Part shown: positions 52,401 to 63,726 of the stretch, piece by piece
Numbering within the stretch: the stretch's first letter is position 1
How the letters are laid out: each line of letters opens with the position of its first letter
DNA from: Acanthaster planci
Lineage: Eukaryota; Echinodermata; Asteroidea; Valvatida; Acanthasteridae
Assembly (NCBI RefSeq): GCF_001949145.1
Contig: NW_019091366.1
Location: 2,803,925-2,867,924 of the forward strand
Direction: 5' to 3'
DNA length: 64,000 bases
Notes under the pieces: generated by a model
Databases searched by the model: none
The model's input: only the letters and a program-made list of their open reading frames with translations
Told to the model about the DNA's origin: nothing
Program-made: the position numbers and the translations under genes

Positions 52401-55400
52401 AAACCACAGCGCTGTTCTCCTGTACATGCATAAATTACAGAAGCGCCTTTCGAAATTGAATGGACTGGCTGATTGACAACTTGCCTTCAAAAAAGCTAGT
52501 GCTAAGTAGACAGATAACAATAGATCTGCACTCAGCCGGTGCGCAAAAAATGCTCATCTTAACTAAAATCTCATAACATCCAAGCTCGTACTACTCATTT
52601 TTTCCCTCATAGGAATGTACACAATTCCGTCGGGGCTGGCAAATATGCTCATCTAAACTGGAGTCTCGTCTTCCTTGAGCTCATATTACCGCGAGTCGAC
52701 TGTAGATTGCTTGTATCTCAAAGGCTGTTCTTTGTTATTTTAATATTGTTACAATAAATGCACACGAAGTTTACTCGAGCGTATCCCAGAGAAGAAAGGA
52801 AAACCTCCAATGTGAAGTCACATGCATACCGGTAAGGTCTATTCCCCCTTTGAGTAGGACCTGCAAAGCATACTTCAGCGTCAATCTACTTTTACACAAT
52901 ATAAACAGCTCTTTAGTATTAAAATGAGTGTAACTGAATGAGTGATAACGCTGAGGATCTGAGTTCCCTGCATTGACAGTACTTACCTCTTCTGCAGGTG
53001 ATCTTCCTTGGTTCCTCCTCCTTGCCTTAATGCATTCATCAGACAAGTAAATTTCTCTCTCAAGCCCAAGGTGACGTAGATTGTGGAACGGAACATGTGT
53101 ATGTTGTGCCTCAACCATGTCAACTGGAATTTATTCAGGTGTTCTTTTTCCTGAAACAAGACACAGAGGCAAATATTACCTAAACATTAAGAGAAGAACT
53201 TTGATAAGTGAGGTATGGTGATTAAGAAATGTTTAAGGAATACAAACATAGATGCAAAGAGCTCGGTGGATCTCTTACCAGTTGTTCTAGGACTCCAGAA
53301 AGTGTCTTAGCAGCTGAACATAATGCATCATATTCCTCAAGTAACATGCTGACAAACTGTTTAGCTTGAGCTAGAGTCTTATAACCAGCAGCAAGTTGAC
53401 GACTGAGACGTTCACATATCTCCTTCAGGAAATCATCTACTTCCAGCTCTAGTTGAAGGAATAGCTGATGTGGGTCATGGGTACAGAGGCGATGTAATAA
53501 CTCCTTCATGCGAGGAAGAGTCAACTTGGAACTGTCTTTATCTTCTACAAGACAAAAATCAGTAGTAGTAATGAATTAATTGGCTAGTGTCACATCTACT
53601 CAAGAATAACCAGCAATCAATGTTGCAGTGCATGTGTAAATCTTTACCCGAATAATGGTCTTTTGTTCATTGCTCCAATTAGCAAAATCCAACAGAACCT
53701 ATCCATCCTGCTGTCCCCACGGCAGGGTGGGGTTTAATATTAATTTAATTATTGTCACATTGGTGAACACCACTATACAATGGTGCCTTTGCCTCAAAGT
53801 GGTTATTTTTATGCTTGCACCATTGCATCTTGCTCTTTAAAGATCCCCACAATACCTACATGAAGCAAAACAGAATACACTTTACTAGTGCTGCCCTTAA
53901 AGAAATTGGTTTTCAATGGGATAAAAAGAGAAGACAAACAACACCAAGAAACTGACCTGCTAACGCTGTGCCTGCTTCCCAATAGACACATCGTACTACA
54001 TGACTCAATTCACTCCAACTCTCTGCTAACTGTTGTCGTACCATCTCCTGCTCTGCAGCTATCTCTCGTCGTTCACGACATGGCTCACAGCTGCAGGTTG
54101 CTTCACTGCCTTTGATTGCAGTAGTTCCAAGCAGGCTTGCAGGAACGTTGAGTGTACCATCTGGTTTCAGTAGCGGTGAGAAGGAAGGCTGTAGCAGGAA
54201 ATCATGAGCCTGGGACATGATATGGAAATAGTCATTAAACAAAGGAAAACAGCGTTAAACTCAAAGGAGCATTACATTCTTTTAAAAAATATATCAAGTA
54301 TTAGAAAACATTCTTCAGCATTAAATAAATTAGTTCACTTCCTGCAGTTGTCTATATTGCCCCAAACAAGTTAACACGCATACAATATCAGCAAACATGG
54401 CAGAAAGTTAAAAAAAAATGACCCTTAAAAAAAATGACCCTTTAAAAATAATGTAGCAGATACACAACTTCCACAAACTAAAAGCTAAACATATGGCTAC
54501 TAAGAAGTGCAATCTTGTAGGTAACATTAACATGACTCAGACTTTAGCTAAAAACCTGAGAGTAATAACTCACTGGTGCAGGAGGTTGAGAATTCTGTGT
54601 TGAATTTCTTTCATCTTCTTCTTCAACAGTGCGTCTGCAATCTGGGCACAGCCAGAGTGAAACCTGAGAAGAAGAATTGGATGAAGCAGAATTCTGACTG
54701 TTTGTTGGGGGAGGGGGGAGGAAGGGCTCTCTCGAACTAAAAACAGTTTCTTTTGTAAACTGACATTCCCATGGAAATACATCAAGATATACATGTAAGT
54801 AATGGACAATCTTTCACTTTCAATAAAATGTGCTTGTCTGCTATCTAAATTTCAATTTTCTTTGCTGTCTTGGCTTCATGGCTGTGCATACCCATTACAA
54901 ACATTAATTTATGTTAAAATAACAAACTAAGCTAAACCAACACACCTACCCCCTCCCCAATCTGTCAACTTGTCGCTACAAAATAGCACTAGGATTCTGC
55001 TTAAACATTAAGGAAAGAATCAAGCAACATTTACCGAATAGACCATAACAACATCAATCACAACAAAACATTACTGGTATATACTGTAGCATATAATAGA
55101 TTCATAAGAGTTGAGTCTACATGCGTGAGATGTACCGGTAGCTACTACAATATCACAACAGGTTTGATATCCTTAGGTCATGCAAGCAGAAGGAATGTCC
55201 CAGTACTTTACCGGTAGTTTACTGCAGTGAGGGATTTTGGATGATTCAGGAAATTTTACCAAAAAAGTAAAGGAAGTTACATGTAAATGAAGGTTTAAGG
55301 AATCAGACAAGAAGATTTACATACAGTTATCTTTTACATTGAATGTAACCTCCACTCAGATCAAAACATATTTAAACAATTAACTTCCGTGATGCAAATT

Positions 55401-58400
55401 TCCTCCAAGTTCATATGTGTATCCACATAAGTACACAAGCAGAGTTATTTCTCATTTTAAAACTGTGTACAGAACAGGATCTCAACACCGTGAAGCCAGG
55501 CCCTATGTACCACAAGTTCCATGTATGTGTACATACCCTGCAAGGAGAATGTGTAATTATATGTACAGGTATTTCATCTTATCATGAATGTATAGTGTTC
55601 CTTTTCACCCTCGTTGATAAAAGTGCATGAACCGCATACAATGTATAGTAGCTTCTCAACACGTCTTTTGTTTTTCTGTCATTGTGATCATATGGTTGTC
55701 TAGGATATCCACATGTATACTCCTACAGGCAATTTATTCTTGATTTCAATTTACAATTTAAGCAACTTCCATGGACAGCTGTTTACAAATTACACACAAG
55801 AATGAAATTCACAGAAACACACGCAGCCCAGTGTCTGGGTATTTTGTTCTAAACCCTACAAAGAGCTACAAGGGTTCCAGTTTTATTCCGACAGATAGTC
55901 ACACTTCCTGTGAGAGTAGGCTGAAGCACATCAAATATGTGACTGGCCAAACCGTGGGGCTGTCTGAACATGCATGCACTCGGCAATTCATGAGCATACT
56001 ACCTCCTGTTTCCACTGTGTTGCACTAACAACATACCAACCATGCATGCATATATACATGATAATCAAAATAAGACATGAGTCATGATGGCAGGAATTTC
56101 TTTCTGAGTTTCAATATTGCATCTCTCAAGGATTTTATGCATAACGGTTTTGGATATATACATTATCATTCCCTGTGCCATGAATATGGATAAAATGTAT
56201 CACACTACGCCATGAATATGGATAAAATATATCACACTATTTAACTATTATACGTTCTATTCCATTCAAGTTCACTTTTAATTTTTCTAGGTTAAATTTT
56301 GGATTTTTAATGATTCAAATACATGCGGGCAATTCTGGAAATTGGGGTCCAAAGTGTGACATTTGCGTGTCCCTGTTACATCTGACCTTGGTTATTTGAC
56401 ATGAAAGTATCACCCGAATCAATTTTCAACTGTTACTTTTTTGTTTGGCAGTTTATCAAAAAAGTGTTCTGAACTTACAAAATTACCCAGTATGTGAGAT
56501 GTGACTCGGACAAGAAAAAATGGACCCCTAAGTTCTGGAATTACCCATGTTCATACATGTATATCATAGTATTAAAGTACATTAATGTACATGTACTATA
56601 CATGTAGCTTGTGAGTAAATGACTGTGTGAGAAATGTTACTTTATTAACTGCACGATATGTCACACAATCATGTCCACCAGTGATCGAAAGGCTAAACGA
56701 TTCAGTCCCATGGAGAAATCAACTGGGATGACTTAAGTTCATGGAAGTGCAAATGAATATCATGTATGTGTACTCTGTAATAAATTGCATGAAGTCAACA
56801 GAACAAATACTGGTGCCTACCAAAACTATATACATGTATACCAGTATGTACATGTACTGTATTTAGCACTGTTAGCACTGTACAATGTATGTACATGCAC
56901 AGTACATGTACAAGTACAATGTACAAGAAAATGTGTACAGTGTACATTGTACATGGCACTGTACATGTGAACATGTACACCAGGCCCATTATATAGAACT
57001 GTTTCTGTCCTTCACCTAGCCTCTCAACTGACCTTTTGACCCCCAGGGTTTTACTCCAGAAAGTGTCCATAATGAGGCACTAGTAGAGGTATAGATTCAT
57101 AAAGGGAACATTCACAGTCCTTATTGTACCCGTTGGGCGAGATGCATCTTATTTAGAGCCGTCTGTAACGCATTTTGAATTCTTCAAGTTTTAAGAGGGT
57201 TTCTGGAGGCTACCGGTAGGTGAGGACAGAACTTCATTAATGGACGAGATTACATTTCTTATGAAGAGGATGTCATTTTGAGATGGCAAACTGAGACAGT
57301 CCAATAGTTGGAAGAAGCATTGTCTGACCTTGTACATCAACCCTGTCTGTCCTGCGAATCCAAGATTAAAAACGGCTTGTCTTCTCCCGGTACACATTTT
57401 GAAACTGATACCCCTTGGTGCTGTTTGAAGTCATACATGTATTTCCACTGTACCCAATATTTTGGAAGTGAATTTAAAGATTTGTTGAACAGTGGTAAAA
57501 GATTTGGGGGGAAAAATAAACAAAACAAAACAGGGTTTGTAAATTTGGAGCCAGCAAAAACTGCCTGTGTAAATTTGGTTCGGCTAGATGAGACACTACC
57601 TGTTGGAACCAACAAACAAGTGGGAGCTTTTTGTTGAGAGTGGGGGCTTTCTGTTGAGACGTTGGTGAAGTATTGTTGCATCTGCTCTGTTCATTGTAAG
57701 TAATGGAAAAACCCTTCAGGATATTCCAGACAGTGGATATTCTTGGGTTGCACTGAATCAGTGTTCGTTGACTGCAGGAGGTCTAAGCCACATGAAATTC
57801 CCCCAAATTGAACATACATGTACAAGTAGGATGAGGCTATCATCTAATGGATGCTTGACTATAAAACTCTGGAATCAAGGCACATCTGCTGTGATCTCAT
57901 TGCAATCTAAAGTAGTTACAGTTGCAATTCAATTTAGGACTATTTCCCAAAAAAAATTGGATTTAAGGAATTGGAAAAAAATCGAAACATTTCTGATGAC
58001 TCACTCACTCAAAACCTTTTCAGTGTAAAGCACAAGTGAAGGGGTACAATTTATACCTACATCCCCCCAACTAGAACAATGTATACCTACATCCCCTCAA
58101 TAGCCCAAGTGAAGGGGTAAAATGTATACCTACATCCCCCACCAGCACAAATGAAGGGGCACAATGTATACCTACATCCTCCCACTTGCACAAGTGAAGG
58201 GGTACAATGTATACCTACATCCCCCACTAGCCCAAGTGAAGGGGTACAATGTATACCTACATCCCCCACTAGCACTAGTGAAGGGGTACAATGTATACCT
58301 ACATCCCCCACTAGCACAAGTGATGGGGTACAGTGTATACCTACATCCCCCCACTAGCCCAAGTGAAGGGGTACAATGTATACCTACATCCCCCACTAGC

Positions 58401-61400
58401 ACAAGTGATGGGGTACAGTGTATACCTACATCCCTCCACTTGCACAAGTGAAGGGGTACATTGTATACCTACATCCCCCACCAGCACAAATGAAGGGGTA
58501 AAATGTATACCTACATCCCCCACTAGCACAAGTGAAGGGGTACAGTGTATACCTACACCCCCCCACTTGCACAAGTGAAGGGGTACATTGTATACCTACA
58601 TCCCCCCACTAGCCCAAGTGAAGGGGTACAGCGTATACCTACACCCCCCCCACTTGCACAAGTGAAGGGGTACAGTGTATACCTACATTCCTCCACTTGC
58701 ACAAGTGAGGGGGTACAGTGTATACCTACACCCCCCCACTTGCACAAGTGAGGGGGTACAGTGTATACCTACACCCCCCACTTGCACAATTGAAGGTGTA
58801 CAGTGTATACCTACATCCCTCCACTTGCACAAGTGAGGGGGTACAGTGTATACCTACATCCCCCCACTAGCACTAGTGAAGGGGTACAATGTATACCTAC
58901 ATCCCCCACTAGCACAAGTGATGGGGTACAGTGTACACCTACATCCCTCCACTTGCACAAGTGATGGGGTACAGTGTATACCTACACCCCTCCCACTTGC
59001 ACAAGTGAAAGGGTACAGTGTATACCTACATCCCTTCACTTGCACAAGTGAGGGGGTACAGTGTATACCTACACCCCCCCCCCACTTGCACAAGTGAAGG
59101 GGTACAGTGTATACCTACATCCCTCCACTTGCACAAGTGAGGGGGTACAGTGTATACCTACATCCCTCCACTTGCACAAGTGAGGGGGTACAGTGTATAC
59201 CTACACCCCCCCACTTGCACAAGTGAGGGGGTACAGTGTATACCTACACCCCCCCACTTGCACAAGTGAACGGGTACATTGTATACCTACATGTACATCC
59301 CCCCACTTGCACAAGTGAAGGGGTACAATGTATTCCTACATCCCTTTCATATTTCCTACATGTATTTAAGCAAGATCCAAACAGATCAAATGATTTTTTG
59401 AAATCCTACCGGTGTATTGTTAGATTGATTGGTATCTTTGCTGTCGCCGGTCTGTGGGGGTACTTTGTGGGTAGGAAGGTCTGGTCGTTCACGCCTACAT
59501 AGTAGACAATGTTCTTTGTCGTGAGAGTTTTCCCGAACTGGAAGGTAGGGATTGATTCCACTGGGTCGCTGAGTCAAGGGCTACCGTAGACAAAGACAAC
59601 AAAACAAAATTGTTAGAAATTTACTGAATTATACAGAAATATGCTGAATAGTTACATACACATGAAGTACAAGTTTATTAAGTTATTTCATAGACAACTT
59701 GAACTGTGCATCTTATAGACAGAGAGACAGAATATTCAGCAAAATCTGTTTTTAAGAATATGCTGGTTTAGAATAAGAATACAATTTACACGAACATTAA
59801 CCTGATGGAAACATACACTGTAATATTCATGTGGAAGGGGGAATTTTTGTTCCTCTATTAAACTGCAAGAAAAAGTATCTTCCAGTACCAATGCGCGGCC
59901 TAAGCAAAAGCATACAATTAATGTTACCCAATAGTTGATTTGGAACAATTTTGCTTTGAGTAGCCAGAACAGAAAGAAGGAAGTTGCACATCTGAGATAT
60001 GTGAAGCAATGCCAGCCTCATTGTATTGCATAATTTCCTGTACCATGAATACATGTACATGTACAGTACATAAACAAGTGGTTAGTACTGCAAGGATACT
60101 GCACAAGATTTGCTACACATGCACTTGTTGCTAGCCACCTGCCAAGTAACAAACTGAAGATGTCCAAGTACATATTTTTGCATTACTTTAGTCTACCATT
60201 TACTCTATTCAGATACAAACCTTGCCATACCCATGCTAGGTTTGTGTGACTTTGATCATGTATTTAATTACTTTGGAAGTCCAATCCACAGATGATGTGA
60301 CAAAATTTAAATACTTTAAAAAATCACATCTTATTTATGATAATTTTGAGCTAGAACCAAATCATCAGAATGCATCTTTAAGATGCTCCTTTGCACATTT
60401 AAAAAGGTCAAGAGGACCTGGGTATGAACAGTCATAGTGCACACATTACACATTAGGCTCCCAAGGTCACATACACACACATGGTAGCTTGGTAGGAGAC
60501 AAACTGTAACAGATACGGTACATGTGTACATGTACAATCTAGGCTTCCTGTTCAGGGATGTCTGTAGTGCATACATGTATGTGTCTACATGTACATGTAG
60601 GTTCAGCAACATTAGCATCAATGCTTGGCTTCCCAGTTCACATCAGTCTTCTGAAGTGGAAATGTCCATGCAAATTGTAGCTACATGCACCAGACCTTTT
60701 GAAAAATTGTAACGTGCTAGGGCTAATGCTGCCCATTTCACTAATGCTTAAAAGGCTATGATTAATAAGCAGGAGGCTCAGCCTCGTCCTCTCCCAGTCC
60801 CACCCTATCAGTTCCTTGAAGGGATGTCCTGTTTGTTCTTCACTGCTCACATGTACATGTACATGTATATGCATGTGAGCAATGAAGATTAAACATGTAC
60901 ATGTAAGTAGACATGTCTGCTGTGTAGCAATGTAATTTATTTCGACACCCAATAGACATAGACATGTAACTGAACACTGTGTCAGTATCCATTGGTCACT
61001 GTGCTTATAACCTTTGACATGGAGTCAGTTTAACTTGCATAAAACAGGCATTGCAGCTTGAGTATTTACGTCTAAATGTACATGTAGGGAAGTATCATCT
61101 CAGCATGTTCTGGTAGCATCCCATGTCATACATTGTATGTTTCAAGCGGGGAGTTGTCTGCTGTCTTACATGGATAAGATTAGGTATCCAGTCTAATGCA
61201 AATTCATGCATGGATGGTACTAGACTCGTCTTAGCTCTTATTATGCTATTATACATGTACAGTACAGTCCTATGCCAATGTATTGAACAGGCTGCATACA
61301 CAGCCCTGAAATGCCAGAGATAGCTGGATTGTATTGATTTATCTTAAAGGGCCAAGCTAACGCAGTGTATTGCTGAGCAGTTTTGTTACTACAATCTTCA

Positions 61401-62392
61401 CAAGTCAGCCCCACCTACCGGTAGATAGTGTACACAGACATTAAAGGACAAAAAAAACAGCCAATATTTATTTGTCTGCTTTTCAAAAATTTCATTTTTG
61501 AATGTAGATAAAGAAAAGTTGAAAAAGTTGAAACACTGAAAAGAAATATTTCATTTTCATAAAAGTTTTCATTTTCAAATGACTTACCGGTACATTGTAT
61601 CACCACATTTCAGCTGTGAGATGGGCCAAAATAACCCAGCTATTTTAGGGTTTCAGAACTTACTGAATGAATCAACAAAACATTTCTTACATTACAGCCT
61701 ACTGAAAATCTAATTCCAGTAAAAGTCCAATGTTTGCGGAAAATAGTTCCCCATTCAAACTGCTAGTATCCAATCCACTGAATCAGTTGTGTGTAATCTC
61801 TAGACTAGATTTGCTACGACCTTACAACACTGGACACAAAGCATGGCAATATTCCAAAATGTTTTACATGCACATTTCAACACGTACATGAGCAGGTACA
61901 TGGACTTCCGTACATTCTTTTGTGTAACAAATGTACAGAATAAAACTTATTGTTAATGAAGATATTTGTCTTTGCATGAACCACAATGGCACCGATCACA
62001 TCTGATCTATTTCCAATCCAATGTTATTGTGATAACTGTTATATTGATAAAGGGTACCACTTCATGGGTTGTTTTACAGGACAGGCCACTTTGTTTTATA
62101 AACTAGCTGAAAACATTTGTCAAACAATAATCATTTGCATAAATATTTTTTTTTCACAAGACATGGATGTATACATGTACTTTAGTACATGTACATGCAA
62201 CACAAACCAACCAAACTACACATAACATGAGTTTGTGATTGCATGTACTGGTATATATATCTTACTAATGTCTATGACATTTGCTCAATGGTCATACATA
62301 CATTTTACTTGTCATGGAGTAAACTCTTTTACCTGAGGAATATTGTCCAGATCCAGTTCAGACAATGTGGCCGACATTTTTGCCGCTGTCAT
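39788..62392 (-). CDS. FAM193A: FAM193-family protein (18 exons, 1,487 aa)
   Basis: Minus-strand exons: 62395(ATG 62392)-62333, 59568-59410, 54663-54574, 54209-53957, 53544-53279, 53150-52987, 50643-50547, 50447-50242, 48741-48487, 47752-47536, 47278-46315, 45968-45827, 45446-45299, 44980-44900, 44682-44497, 44119-43123, 40480-40402, 39887-39788 (TGA). All are GT-AG and together keep one frame. Family marks include CSCEPC (exon 4), AGYKTLAQAK and EKEHLNKFQ at the exon 5/6 join, CSDPDC (exons 12/13), CDCYYCEFFGHGG then PTSRNY (exons 13/14), LDDLLSF (exon 15) and the C-terminal MDETEREVEDFKRFC. Repeated Cys-x2-Cys pairs suggest metal binding (inference). FAM193A is a poorly understood metazoan protein; human work links it to positive regulation of p53. 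Vertebrates have paralogues A and B, so an invertebrate copy may be the single ancestor. The N-terminus is uncertain, because upstream exons could lie past 62.4 kb. Confidence 0.88.
41188..41470 (+). mobile_element. tRNA-derived SINE in the last long FAM193 intron
   Basis: An A box (TGGTGACGTGG, 41200-41210) and a B box (GGTTTGATTCC, 41242-41252) sit about 40 bases apart, as in tRNA genes. They are followed by a tRNA-unrelated body with GTGGGTTTTACCC and GGGGTTTTCCTCCCAC, which resembles the conserved central domain of old animal SINEs (Deu/LF-SINE type, from memory). The 3' end is an AT-rich tail (ATTGATTATAATAATTA). It lies antisense to the host gene, between exons 16 and 17. Confidence 0.75.
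43123..44119 (-). CDS. FAM193A: FAM193 exon 16: Q/K/E-rich coiled-coil region
   Basis: It encodes residues 1097-1428. The exon opens with a basic-acidic coiled coil (A-E-E-K and R-R-E-E-E-K repeats) and then runs into glutamine-, lysine-, serine- and asparagine-rich low complexity with many short Q tracts. It ends with a lysine run (KKKKKKR) and SSENPNASIG. The complementary strand is T/C-rich, which produces several spurious plus-strand hydrophobic frames. Slippage-prone CAG/CAA runs make length polymorphism likely. Confidence 0.85.
45299..45446 (-). CDS. FAM193A: FAM193 exon 13: CDCYYCEFFGHGG block
   Basis: It encodes residues 958-1007. Together with the previous exon it completes SVCSDPDCETHN, and it ends in HCDCYYCEFFGHGG, the most conserved cysteine block I recall for FAM193 proteins. 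The next exon starts with PQPAPTSRNY, again matching the family. This is the strongest evidence for the gene's identity. Confidence 0.9.
46315..47278 (-). CDS. FAM193A: FAM193 exon 11: CTCPAC motif, His and Ser/Gln-rich
   Basis: It encodes residues 590-910 when the donor at 46315 is used. The exon begins DSTSNSRSCTCPACTGSHKV, a Cys-x-Cys-x2-Cys motif seen in the family. It continues through low-complexity Q-rich sequence, a histidine run (six H) and a basic KKKKAEED stretch. A second donor (GTAAGT) at 46304-46305 would add three codons (Gly-Glu-Tyr) without changing frame. Confidence 0.85.
47536..47777 (-). CDS. FAM193A: FAM193 exon 10, acceptor ambiguous
   Basis: The coding frame (ESPFTYTSNRF, then an acidic Asp/Ser run) and the donor at 47535 are clear. 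The best-looking acceptor (TTTGTTTCAG, exon from 47777) is out of phase with exon 9, which ends in phase 2. The acceptor CTCAGAG (exon from 47752) restores the frame. Otherwise a small exon between 47.8 and 48.5 kb is missing from my model. Confidence 0.65.
51198..52702. mobile_element. pogo/Tigger-type (Tc1-mariner) non-autonomous element, 1.5 kb
   Basis: The left end CAGTCGACTCTCGTTAATAT and the right end, whose complement reads CAGTCGACTCGCGGTAATAT, form a terminal inverted repeat of at least 23 bp with two mismatches. It is flanked by TA on both sides (51196-51197 and 52703-52704). TA duplication, a CAG start and a nearby TTATCCGGACC are typical of pogo/Tigger elements. Internal open frames are short and show no DDE transposase, so it is probably a deletion derivative. 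It lies in the FAM193 intron between 50644 and 52986. Confidence 0.75.
52827..52834. repeat. TACCGGTA palindrome (one of eight in the window)
   Basis: Other exact copies are at 11957, 19315, 55133, 55209, 57211, 61416 and 61585. Six of the eight lie in FAM193 introns or just upstream exon spacing. Confidence 0.9.
56177..56240. repeat. 32-bp tandem duplication (2 copies)
   Basis: GCCATGAATATGGATAAAAT followed by (G/A)TATCACACTAC-type sequence occurs at about 56177-56208 and 56209-56240, with a G/A difference inside and a change in the last base. It lies in a FAM193 intron. Confidence 0.85.
56560..56985. repeat. ACATGTAC-rich palindromic cluster
   Basis: Dense TACATGTA, GTACATGTAC and TGTACA words with short spacers occur through this stretch, most closely at 56829-56980. 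Similar smaller tracts are at 60050-60070, 60515-60600, 60850-60905 and 62165-62195. Such tracts are common in marine invertebrate introns; they are self-complementary and can form hairpins. Confidence 0.7.
58030..59340. repeat. Minisatellite, about 31 copies of a 42-43 bp unit
   Basis: The unit is roughly CACAAGTGAAGGGGTACART, then GTATACCTACATCCCCCCA, then CTTG or CTAGC. GTATACCTAC (or TTATACCTAC in the first copy, GTACACCTAC or GTATTCCTAC in others) recurs about every 42-43 bases from 58050 to 59327, which I counted as 31 units. Subtypes alternate (AGTGAAGG/AGTGAGGG, CATCC/CACCC, CTTGCACA/CTAGCCCA), so blocks have been copied together. The 42-bp spacing leaves all frames open for long stretches on both strands, but there is no evidence of coding. 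The array lies in the FAM193 intron and ends about 70 bases from the donor of the exon at 59410. Confidence 0.95.
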
Positions 62393-62395
62393 TAT
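62333..62395 (-). CDS. FAM193A: FAM193 first recognised exon, candidate start at 62392
   Basis: The exon follows a clear acceptor (CTTATGGCAG) and reads I-M-T-A-A-K-M-S-A-T-L-S-E-L-D-L-D-N-I-P-Q before GTAAAA. The ATG at 62392-62390 is the first in the exon, with a second at 62377. Because it begins with an acceptor, at least one more 5' exon exists upstream, coding or not. Confidence 0.6.
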
Positions 62396-63586
62396 CTGCC
62401 ATAAGATAAACAGAATATTTTGGCTTTTGAATCCACATACATGTACGTGTAGCTCCTTCCAAGCTTCCATTGAGCAAGTATAATTTATGGGATTATAACG
62501 TCTGAGAAAACCTTTAAGCTGTGGCTTTTTAAACTGGTTTAAAATTTGTACCAATAAAAATGTCATTACTGCCAGAATACATGCAGACAACTCACAGAAT
62601 TCTTGCAGTTTGTCATGTGACTTACTGGCACATGAATATAATATGTTAATGAATACATGCACCCCTTAATGTTTGCCTGAACAAATTTCTAACAGATTAT
62701 CAGGTATCCCAGACCCATACATGTTTTGTACATCATATGATCATAACATTTATAAAACAGATTCTTGTGGGGAATTCCTTGAAGTGCTACATGTATTTAA
62801 GGAAGTGTGGAAAGTTGTTCAAATTATATATTCTTAGGCAAAAGTTTTTTTAAGCTGCCTACCTTCCAGATTCAGAAATTGAAAAACAAAACAAATTTCT
62901 TTTAATTTGAGAAGTCTGGGATCCGCCAACCAACAAGTTACCGCTACAAATGTGCACAAATTGATTTCAATTTTTTGTGCTTTGGTCCTGGGCAGCTGGT
63001 GCTAGTGGTAAGGGATATCTCATTTTTCTTTTTCTTTTTTGGGAAAGAATTTGTTGGTATTCTAATATTCTTCCTTCCTATCTAAAGACACAATTTGTTT
63101 TTCTTCAGACCACAGAAAACCTTTTTTTTCCTTACTCCACTAAATTTTGTCTTAAAACAATCCAAGCAAAATCCAAACAAACACCAACTTATAAAAAAGT
63201 GCTTGCCTTAAAAAAATGAAATATTTGGTGGGTATTTCAAAACTTTCATATAGGGATTGCTGAAAACAGGATTTTTCCCCCTCCCCTGTGATTGGAAATG
63301 GTCAAGCTGCCATGAAGAAGTTGTCCACCAACCTGACACATGCGCAATGCATTTACACATGCACACACGGTGTATGGTGTAATGGGAAAATGAGAGGGTG
63401 TTGACTTAAAGCTCTTATTTTGTCTAAACAGTCAGTCACGTAGTCAAAAGTCATTATTTTTAGGGGAAAATTTGATTGAGATATTGAAATTCTCAACTTG
63501 AATAAATTTATCTGTGAACGTTGGACTTAAAACCCATTGTTACAAACCTCATAAACAGTAAGATTGATAACGTTGGGCTACTCCCG

Positions 63587-63656
63587 CAACTGTGGGGTTT
63601 GTCGCCTGCTACGCTTCAGAGTGGGAGTGAGGTAGACAACAAACCCCATGATGGTT
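63587..63656. repeat. Foldback hairpin related to the one at 10646-10706
   Basis: The left arm CAACTGTGGGGTTTGTCGCC pairs with a right arm whose complement contains ATGGGGTTTGTTGTCTACC. The core AACTGTGGGG and the preceding TTGGGC-type segment are shared with the 10.65-kb copy, which supports one repeat family. Confidence 0.6.
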
Positions 63657-63693
63657 CTGGGTGTAACGTTGGGCATGTTTGGCTGTTAATCCT

Positions 63694-63726
63694 AGAATTG
63701 TGAGGTACACTGTACCTCACAATTCT
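63694..63726. repeat. Perfect palindrome, 16-bp arms and 1-base centre
   Basis: AGAATTGTGAGGTACA, then C, then its exact reverse complement. The arm head AGAATTGTGAGG resembles AGAACTGTGGGG of the 10.65-kb foldback, with transitions only. Confidence 0.92.

Noticed and set aside
58087-59502. Many 65-95 codon frames on both strands with repeated peptides such as GVQCIPTSPTSTSE
   Set aside because: They are produced by the 42-bp period of the minisatellite, change frame at 43-bp units, and sit in an intron.
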